DNA of 64,000 bases from Cepaea nemoralis. Taxonomy: Eukaryota > Mollusca > Gastropoda > Stylommatophora > Helicidae. The stretch spans positions 1-64,000 of the forward strand of contig JACEFZ010014611.1 in the NCBI GenBank assembly GCA_014155875.1. Direction: 5' to 3'. The position numbers and the translations under genes are program-made. The notes below the pieces were generated by a model, which saw nothing but the letters and a program-made list of their open reading frames with translations, searched no databases and had not been told where the DNA came from. The stretch's first letter is position 1, and every line of letters begins with the position of its first letter. Below, one piece after another: positions 22,781 to 34,646 of this stretch.

Positions 22781-24254
22781 GGAGAATATTCTTGATTATC
22801 GCACGAACTATGCATTCTCCGAAATGCATCTTTATTGCACTCATGTTATGTGGTGCTCTCTGGACAACAGGATTGTGAGAGCTGATGTCCCAAGCCTCAC
22901 GATAGATGGTAGAAACGTCAACAGAGAGAACAAACTGAAGTATCTGGGAATCACATTTGACAGGAGCCTGTCCTTCAAGGACCATGTGGAGACGGTTGTG
23001 ACAAGGTCTCAAAAGGGACTCAATGAACTTAAAACTATGGCTGCAATGGACACAGAGCAGAGAATGCTTTTCACACTATACCAGCACTTGATCCTCTCAG
23101 TAATTGATTGTGGACTAGGGATGCTCACTGTCTCAAAGAGTCAGCTTGTGAAATTAGAGCGCATACAGAACAAAGCGATGCGAGTCATTCTGGGATGCAC
23201 CAGAGACACCCCAGTAGTGTGCATGCGTTACATCCTTGGTTTGTCGTCTGTTGCAGGTAGGCTCAAGGTGATGCAGGCGAAGGCATACCTCAGAGTAGCT
23301 GCAGACACAGATCACCAGTTGCATGAGGCGCTGGACGATGTTAAGGGTTAGCGACTGATAAGAGGGAAATCATGGATGGCTCAGGCGGAGGATACGATCA
23401 GACAATTATGCCCCTTGGAGAACATTAGGCGTGGAGAGGAGTGGGTCAGAGTGCCAGCGGGGCAGTCAGACCTGTGCAGAGTTATAATCACATTAAGCCG
23501 GGAGTGCAGGGAGTGGCCAGCAGCGGCCACGGAAGTGGATATCCAGCAACTAATGCAGGATAATGCTCGCTCAGGTGATGTGATTATCTACACAGATGGG
23601 TCGGTGTTGAGAGGTAGGAGAAGTGCCTGGGGGTTCTTAGCAAAAGCCAATGGTCGATGTTTCGTGCAGGAGAGCCTGGCATATGATTCCACAACATCTA
23701 GCTTAAGAATGGAGGTGGAGGCGGTCAGTGCAGCTTTCCGCTGGATGGAGAATACGATACACACACACATCGTGCTTGTAACTGACTCAGAAAACATGCT
23801 GAGTAGGGTGAAGACTTCTCTGCTTCGTACAGTGTGGCTTGCTTCGCTTCGGAAGTCACGGGTGACAAGCTTAGTCTGGATCTTTTCTCTGGGGCATGCT
23901 GGTGTGCTGGGGAATGAACAGGCGGACAGATTGACTGGCTCGGCAAAACTTGGTGGAATATTGATGCATGACAAAGCAGATGTGGTTGCGTCCTTGTGGG
24001 AGCATGTGTACACCTCGGAGGAGCAAATGGATCACCATGGTCTGGCAAGAATGCGACAGCGAGGCGTGACGAGGGGATCTGGCCGACGATCAAAGCTCAG
24101 AGGAAAGGCGAGACGGACATATAATCAGATTGCTACTGGTACTATTAGTGTTGGAACTCTTCGCTGGCTGCTGAGGATGGGGACGGAGCGCTTATGGGAA
24201 TGCCCCGAATGCTGTGATGTCGGTTCCTAAATCAATCAAACAATCAATCAATCT
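22780..24254 (+). mobile_element. I-like LINE, copy 3 (best preserved)
   Basis: A 5'-truncated LINE carrying the RT C-terminal region and a near-intact RNase H, ending in a stop at 24,228-24,230 and a short AATC-type simple-repeat tail (to about 24,252). The 5' limit is uncertain; homology to the RT C-terminal region is readable from about 22,870. Confidence 0.82.
22840..24230 (+). pseudogene. I-like LINE RT C-terminus and RNase H, one in-frame stop
   Basis: One continuous frame broken only by a TAG at 23,349-23,351. The RT C-terminal part shows KYLGITFDRSLSFKDHV (the region after the RT palm) and LERIQNKAMRVILGCTRD. RNase H has all catalytic positions: YTDGS near 23,592, LRMEVEAV near 23,705, VTDSENML near 23,779 and GHAGVLGNEQAD near 23,893. 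A basic tail follows (RGVTRGSGRRSKLRGKARR), then a C-terminal WECPEC cysteine pair. It served as reference for the worse copies at 1, 12.0, 28.3 and 48.9 kb. The RT palm is absent, so it is not autonomous. Confidence 0.82.
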
Positions 24255-24348
24255 TATGTTATGAAGATTGTCCTAGGAGTTGGGCTCTTAACACTCCTGT
24301 GCACTTAATCCACGTGACTCTCCAGCTATACAGTATCTCCTGAAAATG

Positions 24349-24349
<1 letters not shown>

Positions 24350-24423
<74 letters not shown>
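24350..24423. repeat. (GA)n microsatellite
   Basis: About 74 bp of GA repeat with one AA interruption. Confidence 0.97.
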
Positions 24424-24427
<4 letters not shown>

Positions 24428-25371
24428 CAATGTTCTTTTTCTTGTAATTTTGCTTATATGTGGAAGATGAAAGAGAAAGATGAAATATATGCTGCAGGGT
24501 TTTGCAGACCTTTGCACCTAAGCCCATCATGGTACCCATTGCTGTAGGTAAATATTACGTCCAGTTATTTGCAAATGCTGTATGAGAAAAGGACATAATG
24601 CATTCGTTGACGAACCTAGTGCAAAGATACTATATGCAAAACAGGGAAGGTTTTCAACCCATGTCTAAACCAACTGTTGCATGACGACAGGAGGGGAAAG
24701 ACTTTACATTCAGGATAATGAATAGAAGAGAGGATATATGAGAGAGACAAATATCTATCTTGTGGTTCTCACATTATTTTATATGTTCATTGTTCATGAA
24801 AAACAGTCTGTATGGTTTCCATTTTTGTGAATGTCTCACATAGGATCTTGATTATCATTTGTTTCATGAAAGTGAACTGTTGGTTTTTCCATATTGTGAG
24901 TGTCTCACATATGATTTTAATTCATTGCTACTTCTATAACTGTGGGAGGAATTATTCGAATTTTAAACCCCAGTAAAGGAGGGCAGGTGAACTGGTGATG
25001 ATGGAGAGTGAGAGTGGCAATTGTGAATCGAAACTGACCTGAGAAAGGCAGCAATCTATCTATCATTTAATCGACATTGGAAGATGAGTTGCCAATGCCA
25101 ATGCCAATTCTTCAAAGCAAAAATTCCAAATTCGGCCTCGTTCAACCTGCGTTTTTCAGATGTGGTTATTGTTGAGGTCCGTGGGTTTTGTGGTTTCATT
25201 CACCCTAATTCTTGTCTTGTGAGTCCTATATCGGACTGATTATGTTGGTTTGTGTCTGTGACGTCAGCTGGGGGTCGTTCTGCGGCTATCCTTTGTCCTC
25301 TTCTGCTCTTGTGGTTCTCTTTGTTGGTGTAGGCTTCTGGCTCATCTGGGTACAGCCCTTATAAGGACTTT
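24424..25371. other. No gene seen
   Basis: Anonymous AT-rich sequence. The right part (about 25,180-25,371) directly follows the stop of the minus-strand LINE ORF1, so it may be LINE inter-ORF sequence, but no ORF2 protein is readable. Confidence 0.4.
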
Positions 25372-26912
25372 CTATTTAGTCTTTTTGTCTCCTTTTTTGT
25401 GTAGTTTCTGCAGGAGCTTTTCGAAGTTTCCATTTTCCTCCTCGCGTCTGTTTTCACTTTCGAGTTTGAGTTTCTGTTGCCTTTCGATTTTTCCCTCCGC
25501 GGTCATCCATGGTTTTCTCTCTCCGACTTCTATGTAGTACGAGTGGTCAGGGTCATACTCAGGTTCATACCATACATCTGGGTAGTCTACCGGTCTCCTG
25601 AGTTTCTTGGGTTTCTTCTTTTCTCTTTCATCCCAACACCCTTTGAATTCCTTGTGCATGAATTGATCCACTCTTGCATCTGCTAGTAGCTCCTCAAAGG
25701 TAAGTTCCCGTGGTCTCTCCGTGCCGTCATCAGGGTGCCCTTCTCGGTTGTCTTCGGATGTCTGGCGAGATATTTGTCTCTCTTTGTCTGCCTCGGGTGT
25801 CGCCGTTGGGCTTCTGGCTGTAGCTTGTGGTTCAGGATCAGTCTCTTGGTTTTCATCTTGCGGTTTCTCTGCGAGTTCTTGAGTGGTTTCTGTTGGTTTG
25901 TTTTGGACGAGTTCCATTTCAGCTCTATGCAATTCTCTTTCGGTCTTGATCATTTGTAGGATTTATTCGTTCTCCTTCTTCATCTCGGCAATGCGCTCCA
26001 TCTCTTGTTTGATGTTTTGCTGTATTTCCTTTATTTCAGCAAGCAGTTTTTCATTGTCGCTGGTTTGTGACTGTGTTAGGAGTAGCTTGATTTGCTTCTT
26101 TAGCTCGTCTTTTTGGCTTTGCAGTTGGGCTCTTTCCGCTTGTGAGCAACCCGTGGCTGTCTCGCACCTCCGCATAGCTTCGTTGTATGGTGTCTTTGTG
26201 GTGATGGCGATCCTTAAGACGTCTCTGTGTCGTTGCAGGTACGGACAGTCCAAGTATGTTGCTCCATGCTTGCCCAGGCAGTTGCCGCACTTTCGTTTGT
26301 TATTGGGTGCTCGGAAGTCCGTGTCCAGATTGGCTAGCGGACACTCCTTGAAGGTGTGGTGATCGGCGCAGTAACGGCAGATTTCCGTTTACTGCGACAT
26401 GCTGTTCTGCTGTGGCCGGCCCTCTGACATCTGGAACATTTGGTGATCCTTGGGATGAACTTCCCTGGCTGCTGCATTCTCTTGTTGATTGATATTGTGG
26501 TCAGCATCACGCTGCCCTCTGTCGTTACCACCGCCAAGGTTGTAGGAATCTTGGAGTAGGTGTGGAGCCGTTCCGCCTTCAAGAATCGGATGTGTTGATT
26601 CTCTTCTGGAGGCTGCTTCATGATTTCTTCGTCTGATAACTCCACTTGAATACGCTTGACAACCCACTTGCTTGTCGGTGAGTAGGTGTTTCTGACTCTG
26701 GTGTCTTTCTCCTCTCTCTGCTTCTCCGTAGGTTTGGCTCTTGTGTGTGGTGGGCTGTCGATCTTCTCCCTCGTGGTGGCTTCAGAAGTAGCTGTAGTTT
26801 CAGGTTCTTTGTTACAGCTCGCCGGTATGTGCTTCATGTTCTTCTTCTTGTCGGCTCCCACGCTGCACATCTTGGCTACCGCGTGTTTCTTGTTGGACTT
26901 TCTATGTGACAT
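25372..26912 (-). pseudogene. LINE ORF1 (Gag-like RNA-binding protein), broken
   Basis: Read right to left from the ATG at 26,912. The basic, low-complexity N-terminus is followed by a WVVKRIQVELSDEEI segment and then three zinc knuckles: CSRCQRAGHSRTAC, CRYCADHHTFKEC and CGNCLGKHGATYLDC. Triple CCHC knuckles are typical of ORF1 in I and jockey-group LINEs, where the protein coats the element RNA. After them come a coiled-coil segment (KKQIKLLLTQ, EIKEIQQNIKQEMERI) and an acidic, Lys-rich C-terminus ending KKTK. A frameshift separates knuckles 1 and 2 (near 26,370), and a TAA near 25,962 interrupts the frame. No ORF2 follows. It could be ORF1 of the I-like family in this window, but that link is inferred. 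Confidence 0.8.
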
Positions 26913-27060
26913 TTTCCCGCGTATCAGGATTCTTGACTGGTTAAGGCGACTTGACTTGTTAGCGCTCGCAGTGCGGATGACGACGGAAGATGAGTTCTTA
27001 TAATTAATGTTCTTATCTTATCTTTGAAGTCCTTATATCAACATCGATGTCTTTATCTTA
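26913..27060 (-). other. 5' leader of the LINE with ORF1
   Basis: Sequence just upstream of the ORF1 start (GTATCAG, AAGGCG, TTGTTAGCGCT on the plus strand) resembles the sequence upstream of the second ORF1 at 36,258-36,345, so it is probably LINE 5' untranslated sequence shared by the family. Confidence 0.55.
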
Positions 27061-27281
27061 ACATAGAATGCCTCCGTGTTCTCATTTATATCCCTGTCAT
27101 ATCTTTTCGTCCGCATCTCTTCAATTGATGTCTATATCTCAAATGATACCGAAGGCACAACCAGACATCCTAACATAAATGATGAACAGATGATCAATTT
27201 GCAGATACCTGTCGCGCCCCATCAACTGTCAGATTGGATTCAAGCACAGAAGAGAGAAGGGGTTAATGATCTCAATTCTAA

Positions 27282-27692
27282 GTGATGCCAAGCTTCTTCC
27301 TCATCATTTCTTCCTTTTCTCCCCTTTCATTTATACTCGTTTTCACGATGACATTTAATTTTTACAAAATGTATATCGGTAGAATGGTTGTTTGTATTGA
27401 CAGCGAGGAGAGTGATGTTCCTGTGCCGTACCAGTATGGTATGGTCATACGACTTGTCTGTGATGCGGATGAGAAGCTAAGATCCATCAACTTGAGGAAA
27501 AGGGCCAGTCTGAGTCATATTATATGGCCGATATGCTTTGGCTGGAGGGTGTCTTCCAGTGTTGTAACATTGTACTATGAACCACCGCCCTGTCTCATTA
27601 CGTCCAGCCGGTCAATGCTCATAGAGATATTCCCGTATGAACCCATATCAAAATATTTACCATCCGCAGATGATTCTATGAACGAACTTTAG
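27282..27692 (+). other. Unrecognised open frame, 136 codons
   Basis: An uninterrupted plus-strand frame starting ATG (GTGATGCCAAG context). The hydrophobic N-terminus (FFLIISSFSPLSFILVF) could pass for a signal or membrane segment, followed by an ordinary-looking mixed sequence with WPICFGWRV and YYEPPPC. I recognise no family, and there is no second copy in the window. Possibly an exon or chance frame. Confidence 0.2.
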
Positions 27693-28254
27693 GATCAATG
27701 AAGGACACTAGTTAATTCAAACATCCAGCTGAATATCCCAGCCAGCGTATAGTCCTTCGACACTTATTGTCCAGAGGAGAAAAGCATTTCTTTATTTTAG
27801 ATTCTTAATAGACCAAGGGGAGGAGAAAGTCTATAAACCATGGCATGACTAATTAATGAATTTGGACTTTTGATGTGTATTGAAATTTATATTTCTTGCA
27901 TTGCATGTTTCTGTTTATATATGTCTTTGGTTTATAACGCATTTTATCATTCCTCCTCCATCCCCTGCAGTTAATTTCAATAAATTTTGGAATTAGATAT
28001 ATATCTTGAAGTTCACTTAATTGTGACGTCTGTTCAATAATTGAGTGTTATTACCAAGGTAATTATCACTGATTAATACATTAGAGGAGCTAGGTGGGGC
28101 TGGAATATCTCTCGTGGGCAAAACAAAATATCGTTGTCAACGGAAAATTTCCAGACTCCTAACGCCTATCTAAGAGAACCTTTCTTCATGATTTATTAGT
28201 GTAGGACTTAACCATGTCTGTCTAGTTACTCACTAGGGGGTTCAAGAGCCATTT
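27693..28254. other. No gene seen
   Basis: AT-rich anonymous sequence with many stops, no repeat array and no recognisable domain. Confidence 0.4.
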
Positions 28255-28289
28255 ATGGTTCTCACCCTAGTTGGTGGTGTGTATCTTGT

Positions 28290-28795
28290 TGATTTTAATC
28301 AAAGTCACCTCACAGAGACCAGTGCAACACACACTGTCATCACCACGGACTCAATGAATATGCTTAGTAAGGTGGAGAAAAGAATGTTTCGAGTGGAATG
28401 GCTCACATCGCTTCAGAGGTCACAGATTGTGAGAATTGTGTGAATTTTTTGCTCTGACCATGCCGGAGTGTGGGAGAAATGAACATACTGATAGGCTGGC
28501 AGGGAATGCACCTCTTGGTGGTAGATTGCCTATGGACAAGGAAGAGGTGGTCGTGCGCCTGTAGGACCATGTGGAGAAGGTGGGGGAACAGATTATGAAC
28601 CCGTATGTGGAAAGGAGTAGATTGCGAGGGATTGGCAGACGTTATGGTATAATCTCAAAACTGAGAGGGAAGACCAGGATAACTTTCAATCAAATAGCGG
28701 CGAGAGCGATTAGTGACTCTTCGCTGGCTGTTGTACAAGGGGGCGGAGCGCGTATGGGAATGCCCTGAGTCAAGTGATGTCGGTTCTTAGCTCAA
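28290..28795 (+). pseudogene. I-like LINE RNase H C-terminal relic, copy 4
   Basis: Matches the last third of the 22.8-24.2-kb copy: ITTDSMNMLSKVE, a degraded DHAGV, the basic RGIGRRYG/SKLRGK segment, and the terminal GGARMGMP-like stretch, which in another frame is the WECPE tail. It holds several stops and frameshifts. The 3' end keeps the shared nucleotide motif GATGTCGGTTC before the stop. Confidence 0.7.
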
Positions 28796-28799
28796 CTCA

Positions 28800-30600
28800 C
28801 ATCCACTCAACTGTCAGTTATTATTCTATAATATAGCATCTAACACACGTTATTCACTATTATCTACATACACGTCCAGCCTCTAGCCCTCCCTCATTCT
28901 ATCAGCTCCAGCTACTACCACTCAGTGTATTCATCAACGTGTCAATAAGGGGAATTCCCAATGTTATAACAAACTTTCCCACACTTTCTTTATGTTGCCA
29001 GGGACAGAATGGTGTTTCAAAAATTCACCATTCATTGCTGACCTACAGGAATTTGACTTTTTTCGCCAGCGTTTATATGTACATCGACTGGGGTTGCCAG
29101 ACATCGCAGTGTTCCGAGACAGTCCCGATTTTAATTAAATAATTCAATGTTTCGAAAACATGTTTACGTGTGTCCCGGATTTCCCTGTCAAATGTAAGAT
29201 TTAATAAAATCACGTGTTCCGATTTTCAGTTGGTTTGACTTAGTGATTAGTGAGATCTTCATCATCATATTCCATATATAGTCTATAGATGCCCCGATCT
29301 CCTTAGGGTTGCCAAACTGTGTAAGTGAGAATCCGGGACATTTGTCTTAAGCGTATGAAGAATATCATAAATGTAGAGACCATGGAGAGAACTAAACAAA
29401 TCCCAGGAAACCAAGAGGTGAAGAAAAGATTCATAGGACACACATTAAGAAAACCTGAGGATATTATAACAATACAACGTCTTGTCTGAAACCTCAGGTG
29501 AAAAAGTAAAAGTATTATTTTTATTCCAAATTCTTCATTATGACTAATTCTTGTAGAGTGATACCACTTAGTCCAACCACTTCTTTTCCTGTCTTCCTGT
29601 GTTTGATGGCATTACATTATGTGGCCCTTCAAAGTTCCTTCTAGTGCCATTTCTGTTCTTTCTCAGTCAGATAACTCTCACATGTATTAATCCCATCTCT
29701 GTTTCATAGCCACAGCACCTTCTTTCATTAATCCCTTTCATTTATTTGATTTTAAACATCATGTGTTTAAACTGATCTTTTATGCCTGTCAAATTACTAA
29801 TCTTTGTGTTAATAATTGTGTAGATTGAATATAACATAGTGTTCCCCCCCCCCCCCTGTCCTTCAAATCACTGTATTTTTCATGTAGACATTTATCATTT
29901 ATTTCTTTATTCATCTTATTGTTATATTGTTTTCATTCCTTCATCGATTTAAAGATGTCTTCAATGATAAAGTTTTTGTTTGCTTTTGTCCTACGTCTTT
30001 TAACATCTCCTTGCTTTATTTTGAATTGAATTGTATGTTACATCACCATCTTCTGCAAGAGCGGCGAGCTCATCCTCACCACCATTGTTCACCTTTGTCA
30101 ACATCATCATACCCCATTTGTAGCTAGAAGAAGGCATTTGACATTCGTGAAGCTTCGATTAGTCTATCCAGCTGTTGAAAACCATTATAAAACAGAAAAG
30201 AAACCAATATGATTTTTTTTAGTTGCTTGCTTGTGTTCGCTGGTTGTGAACTCTAGCGTAAAGTCCTGTATGTTGGATGAAGACATCCTGTTGTCCAACA
30301 TCAGTGTGATGTCATCCCGGACCTGAGGTTTGCGTGAGTATCCGTTGTCCCATGTCTGGCTTATTGGTGTGCAGACTGGTGGTTCCTCACCGTGCAGGCA
30401 GATACTCTCCGACTTCGGAAGAATCAGCGATCCTACTATGTTAGCCAGGACCCCGAAGGGACCTGTTGCCCAGGACGCACGGCGAGGACGTGTTAGTAGG
30501 TCTTGGCCAGTATATAACCTGGCCTTGGTGCCTTGGAAACACCTCTGCGTCCCGTTTTTTTAGGTAAAGATGGACAAACAACATTTGTCACATAAAACAC
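28800..30600. other. Mostly anonymous; poly-C run
   Basis: No gene recognised over about 1.8 kb. It holds a C13 run near 29,847-29,859 and two GGGTTGCCA motifs (29,091 and 29,306), each followed by CCGGGA/CCCGAT-like sequence. Open frames near 29,927 and 30,330 have no recognisable domain. The stretch nearest 30,600 is probably intron of the minus-strand receptor-like gene. Confidence 0.4.
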
Positions 30601-30604
30601 TAAC

Positions 30605-31419
30605 CTATTGATTCTGTCAGGTTTGCTGTAGCAGTTGAGACCATTCGATCCTCGTCATCACAAACAACGTCTTGAAACATTTCACAGTCTGTCAGACTAC
30701 GATTACAGATCCGACATAGTGTACAGGGAACCTCTATCTGGAGAGATTCTTGTATGGGGTCTCTGAAGTAACCAGTTTTACAGCCAAATAAAGTTGGGGC
30801 GGTTCTGTTGCACGGTCTAGCGATGACCGCCTGGGTGAGATTATTCTCAGATAAGTTCTTCACATTTTAAACAATCCTTATATGCGTGGCTGTGGTCAGA
30901 CATGAAAGTCCCAGCTGGACAAGGTAAGCACTCCTCACTGGATGTCCTAAAGAACTGTCCAGCTCCACACACAATTGGCCTCTCATTGCACACAAACACA
31001 CCATCAGGGGTCATAACTGCATCGTGATTAGGTGGGCAGCAGACGGTATTGTAGTACCCCTCACATGGTCGAGCGGGAAACGGACATTCAGTACACTTCT
31101 CACACTTGTCCTTCTGTCGGATATTCCTGGCTCTACGTCTGTAGAATGCGCCTGTACAAAGTATTACAGCATCATGAAAAATGTTGCAAGCACTGACCAA
31201 CACTTCTACATCAGGGTTTTCTATCCCCGTACAGGGCTTACATTCCCTGAAGAAATGATTCTCCTCGGCAATGAAAGTTCCACGGGAACAAGGAATACAG
31301 ACGTCATGACCTTCTCTGGGAGTGTGGAGTCTTTCTCCGCTTGAGCAGTGTGTCTCGTAAGTTCTACCAGGGCAGAAGTGAAACAAGAATAGGAAAATAA
31401 CATAGTAAATGTTCTCCAT
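30605..31419 (-). CDS. TNF-receptor-like cysteine-rich ectodomain exon (partial, frameshifted)
   Basis: The only host-like coding region here. I start at the ATG at 31,419 because it places a hydrophobic leader (MENIYYVIFLFLFHF) first; an upstream in-frame ATG at 31,464 would bury it. After the leader come dense cysteines in TNFR cysteine-rich-domain spacing: CIPCSRGTF, CKPCTG, CEKCTECPF, CLPCPAGTF, and CTLCRIC with DCEMFQDVVC. The frame shifts by one base near 30,850-30,863, mid-domain, while the cysteine pattern continues. It ends in AATAG/GTTAGTG at 30,605/30,604, a good splice donor, so transmembrane and intracellular exons would lie to the left and are not seen. The protein would be a cell-surface or secreted ligand-binding receptor. 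The frameshift could be a sequencing error or mean a pseudogene. Confidence 0.6.
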
Positions 31420-31464
31420 TTTCAAAATGTAAGACCGGCGAACTTCTGGCGTCAGCTTTATCAT

Positions 31465-32199
31465 CAGATGTTTCTGTAAACAGTAATTATAAAGTAATTA
31501 ACAGGACCGTTTAACACACCACGTGACGTACAGGGTATATGGTGCTAGTCCCATTGTTGTATAGACCAACCGGCACTCGGTGGCTGATGTGGCTGAACAT
31601 GTCATATACACACACATTCAGTGAAAGTGTTGCACTCATTGAGTGAAGTAAAGTATGCCAAACTTGCTTAACTGATCCAATGCCGAGGGATAGTATATCG
31701 GCACACATGACCACCCTTTTGGGTAGAAATACGATATATCCCTATACTATGGTCATCATGATATTTTGTTTTGATTTGCGATGCCTCCACAATGTAAATG
31801 TTCAATGAATGGAAATGTACATTATAATATTGTATGATGCATTATAAAACCAACTAAAGAATACATTTTCAACGGTATGAAACTCCTGAAGGATTAGAAA
31901 GCTGCTGGTCCAGACTGTATTAAAACAGAAGCTATTAAAGCCAACATAAACACATAAAATGAATTACTGAAGAAATACCAGCAGACGGGGAAGATGAAGG
32001 TCTGATGAAGCTAGAAAAGACAGTTAAACTGCAGTTGTGTGAATACTATAAATGACAATGATTATACACACTAGTGCACATCTATGCACATTCTGATTTA
32101 TAACTGCGAACTATAAGATATACCCTACATTTACTAGACCACTCTTCAAACATCAACAGAAAACAGACCTTCAGGATCCAATTGCATTCATCATAATCT
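31465..32199. other. Anonymous, with a possible RT N-terminal scrap
   Basis: Upstream flank of the receptor-like exon. Near 31,899-31,955 (plus) a short frame reads KAAGPDCIKTEAIKA, resembling the GKAAGPDxIxxEALK motif of RTE-like RTs, with stops soon after. Nothing else recognised. Confidence 0.35.
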
Positions 32200-32355
32200 G
32201 TATGTGGCTTGCCAAGTGGTGAGGGCATGTATTTTTCTCAACATATCACAGTCCCTAGACCTCTGGATTAATTCTCTTGGCCTACCTCTGCCTCTTCTAC
32301 GGCTTATATCCCCAGTCGTCATGTCGTTCTCCAATGGGTCTCTTCCCATTATTCG
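32200..32355 (-). pseudogene. RTE-like LINE C-terminal scrap
   Basis: One minus frame reads DPLENDMTTGDISRRRGRGR, matching the C-terminal motif LENLVTTGKIEGxRxRGRPR found in the RTE-like copies at 55.6-57.7 kb. Only about 50 codons remain. Confidence 0.55.
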
Positions 32356-32631
32356 AACAAAGAACATTACTTGGTTTCCTTCTTATAGTTGCGTATGCTG
32401 TTTTACTTTCACTAAACTATAAAGCACTCATTGTTTGGTTTCCTCTTTCAGATTGCATTAATATACTTTACGCTATGAAATGTGTGTGTCTAACATATTT
32501 TCTCATTTTTGTTTGGATGCTCATGACAGGTGTAAATGTATGTATATGAAAGTGTAGGAGACTGTGTATATTAATTTAAGTGATTGTGTGAATCAGAGTG
32601 CATGTGCGTGCCTGAATTTATTTATGATTGA

Positions 32632-32634
<3 letters not shown>

Positions 32635-32711
<77 letters not shown>
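32635..32711. repeat. (TA)n microsatellite
   Basis: About 77 bp of TA repeat directly abutting the CTAGCTGACCC-headed repeat. Confidence 0.95.
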
Positions 32712-32713
<2 letters not shown>

Positions 32714-32832
32714 TAGCTGACCCTGCCCGGCTTCGCCCAGACCCTGGTGGGGAGCATCTCATTTAATTCATATAAGTAGTCATATAAGTTCCCGTTCCCG
32801 TTACCGACTATCTGTCTGTCTGTCTTGGGTAA

Positions 32833-34569
32833 ATGGAGGAGGGAGGAGGAAGAGGGAGATGGAGGAGGGAGGAGGAGGGCGGAGACAGGAGGAGTAGGGA
32901 GGAATAGGAGGGAGGAGGAGGGATTAGGAGGAGGAGGGGGAGGAGGAGGGAGGAGGAGGAGGGAGGAGAAGGAGGGAGGATGAGGGAGGAGGAGGGAGCA
33001 GGAGGAGGAGAGGGTGGAGGAGAAAGAGGGAGGAGGAGGAATGTGAAGGGAGGAGGAGGTAGAGGGAGGAGGAGGGAGGAGGAGGAGGGAGAAGGAGGGG
33101 GAGGAGTAGGAGGGAAGAGGAGGTAGAGGGAGGAGGAGGAGGAGGGAGGAGGAGGGAGGAGGAGAGAAGAAGAGGAGGAGGAGGAGGGAGGAGGAGTAGG
33201 AGGGAGGAGGAGAGGGAGAAGGAGGGAGATAGAGGAGAAGGGAGGAGGAGGAGGAGGAGGGAGGAGGGAGGAGGTAGAGGGAGGAGGAGGGAGGAGGAGG
33301 AAGGAGGAAGGGGAGGAGGAAGGAGGAGGAGGGAGGAAGAGGGAGAAGGAAGAGGGAGGAGGGAGAGGGAGGAGGAAGTGGAGGAGGGTGGAGGGAGGAG
33401 GTAGAGGGAGGAGGTAGAGGGAGGAGGAAGAGGAGGGAGAGGGAGGAAGAGGGAGGAGGAGGAGGAAGCGGAGATGGAGGAGGATGGAGGAGGGAAGAGG
33501 GAGGAGGAGGAAGGAGGTAGAGGGAGGAGGAGGAGGGAGGAAAAGGGAGGAGGAGGGAGGAGAAGGAAGAAGGAGGAGGAGGGAGGAGGTAGAGGGAGGA
33601 GGAGGAGGAGGGAGGAGGAGGAGTGAGGAGGTAGAGGGAGGAGGATGAGGGAGGAAAAGGGAGGAGGAGGGAGGAGAAGGAAGAAGGAGGAGGAAGAGGG
33701 AGGAGGAGGATGGAAGAAGGAGGAGGAAGAGGGAGGAGGAGGATGGAGGAGGGAGAGGGAGGAAGAGGGAGGAGGAGGGAGAGGGAGGAAGAGGGAGGAG
33801 GAGGATGGAGGAGGGAGAGGGAGGAGGGGAAGAGGAAGAGGGTAGGAGGAGGAGGGCAGAGGAGGAGAAGAATGGAGAAGGATGGGAGGAGGAGGGAGGA
33901 AGAGGAAGAGGGAGGAGGAGGAAGGAGGAGGGTGAGGGAAGAGGAGGAGAGAGGAGGAGGAGAGGGAGGAGGAGGAGGAGGAAGAAGGAGGAGGAGGGAG
34001 GATGAGAACGCAGGAGGAGGAGGATGGAGGTGAGGAAGGGAGGAGGGGAAGGAGAGGAGGAGAGGGGAGAGAGGAGGAGGGAGGGGGAGGAGGAGGGAGG
34101 AGGAAGAGAGGAGGAGGAGGAGGGAGGATGAGAACGCAGGAGGAGGGAGAGGGAGGAGGATGAGAAGGAGAGAGGAGGTGGAGAGAGGAAGAGGTAGAAG
34201 GAGGAGGGAGAAGGAGGAGGAGGAGAAGGAGGGGAGGAGGAGGAGGAGGAATGATGAGGAGGGAGGAGGAGGAAGAGGGAAGAGGCGGGATGTGGAGGAC
34301 GGAGGAGGAGGGAGGAGGTAGAGGGAGGAGTAGGAGAAAGGAAGGAGGAGGAGAGGAGGAGAAGTGAGGAGGTAGGAGGAAGAGGAAGAGGGAGGCAGAG
34401 GAAGAGGAAGAGGGAGGAGGAGGAAAAGGGAGGAGGAAGATGGAAGAAGGAGGAGGTAGAGGGAGGAGGGGGAGGGGAAGAGGAAGAGGGTAGGAGGAGG
34501 AGGGGAGAGGAGGAGGAGGGATGTGGAGGAAGGAGGAGGAGGGAGGAGGTAGAGGGAGGATGAGGAAGA
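32833..34569. repeat. (GGA/AGG)n purine-only array, about 1.7 kb
   Basis: Nearly uninterrupted G+A on the plus strand, built of GGA, GGGA and GAAG variants with rare T or C. Long Pro/Ser/Leu-rich frames on minus and Glu/Gly/Arg-rich frames on plus are repeat artefacts and not annotated as genes. Confidence 0.95.
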
Positions 34570-34646
34570 TTGATTGCCATCCCACCAGGTTAATATGTTA
34601 TCGCGGACCTCAGAGAGAAGTGTCTATGTAGAAGACCATTTCCTGG

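Noticed and set aside
29091..29330. Two GGGTTGCCA motifs as DNA-transposon ends
   Set aside because: They are in the same orientation, with no inverted pair, target duplication or transposase visible.
32808..34585. Pro/Ser/Leu-rich frames of over 500 codons on the minus strand
   Set aside because: Produced by the GGA array lacking stop codons in several frames at once.
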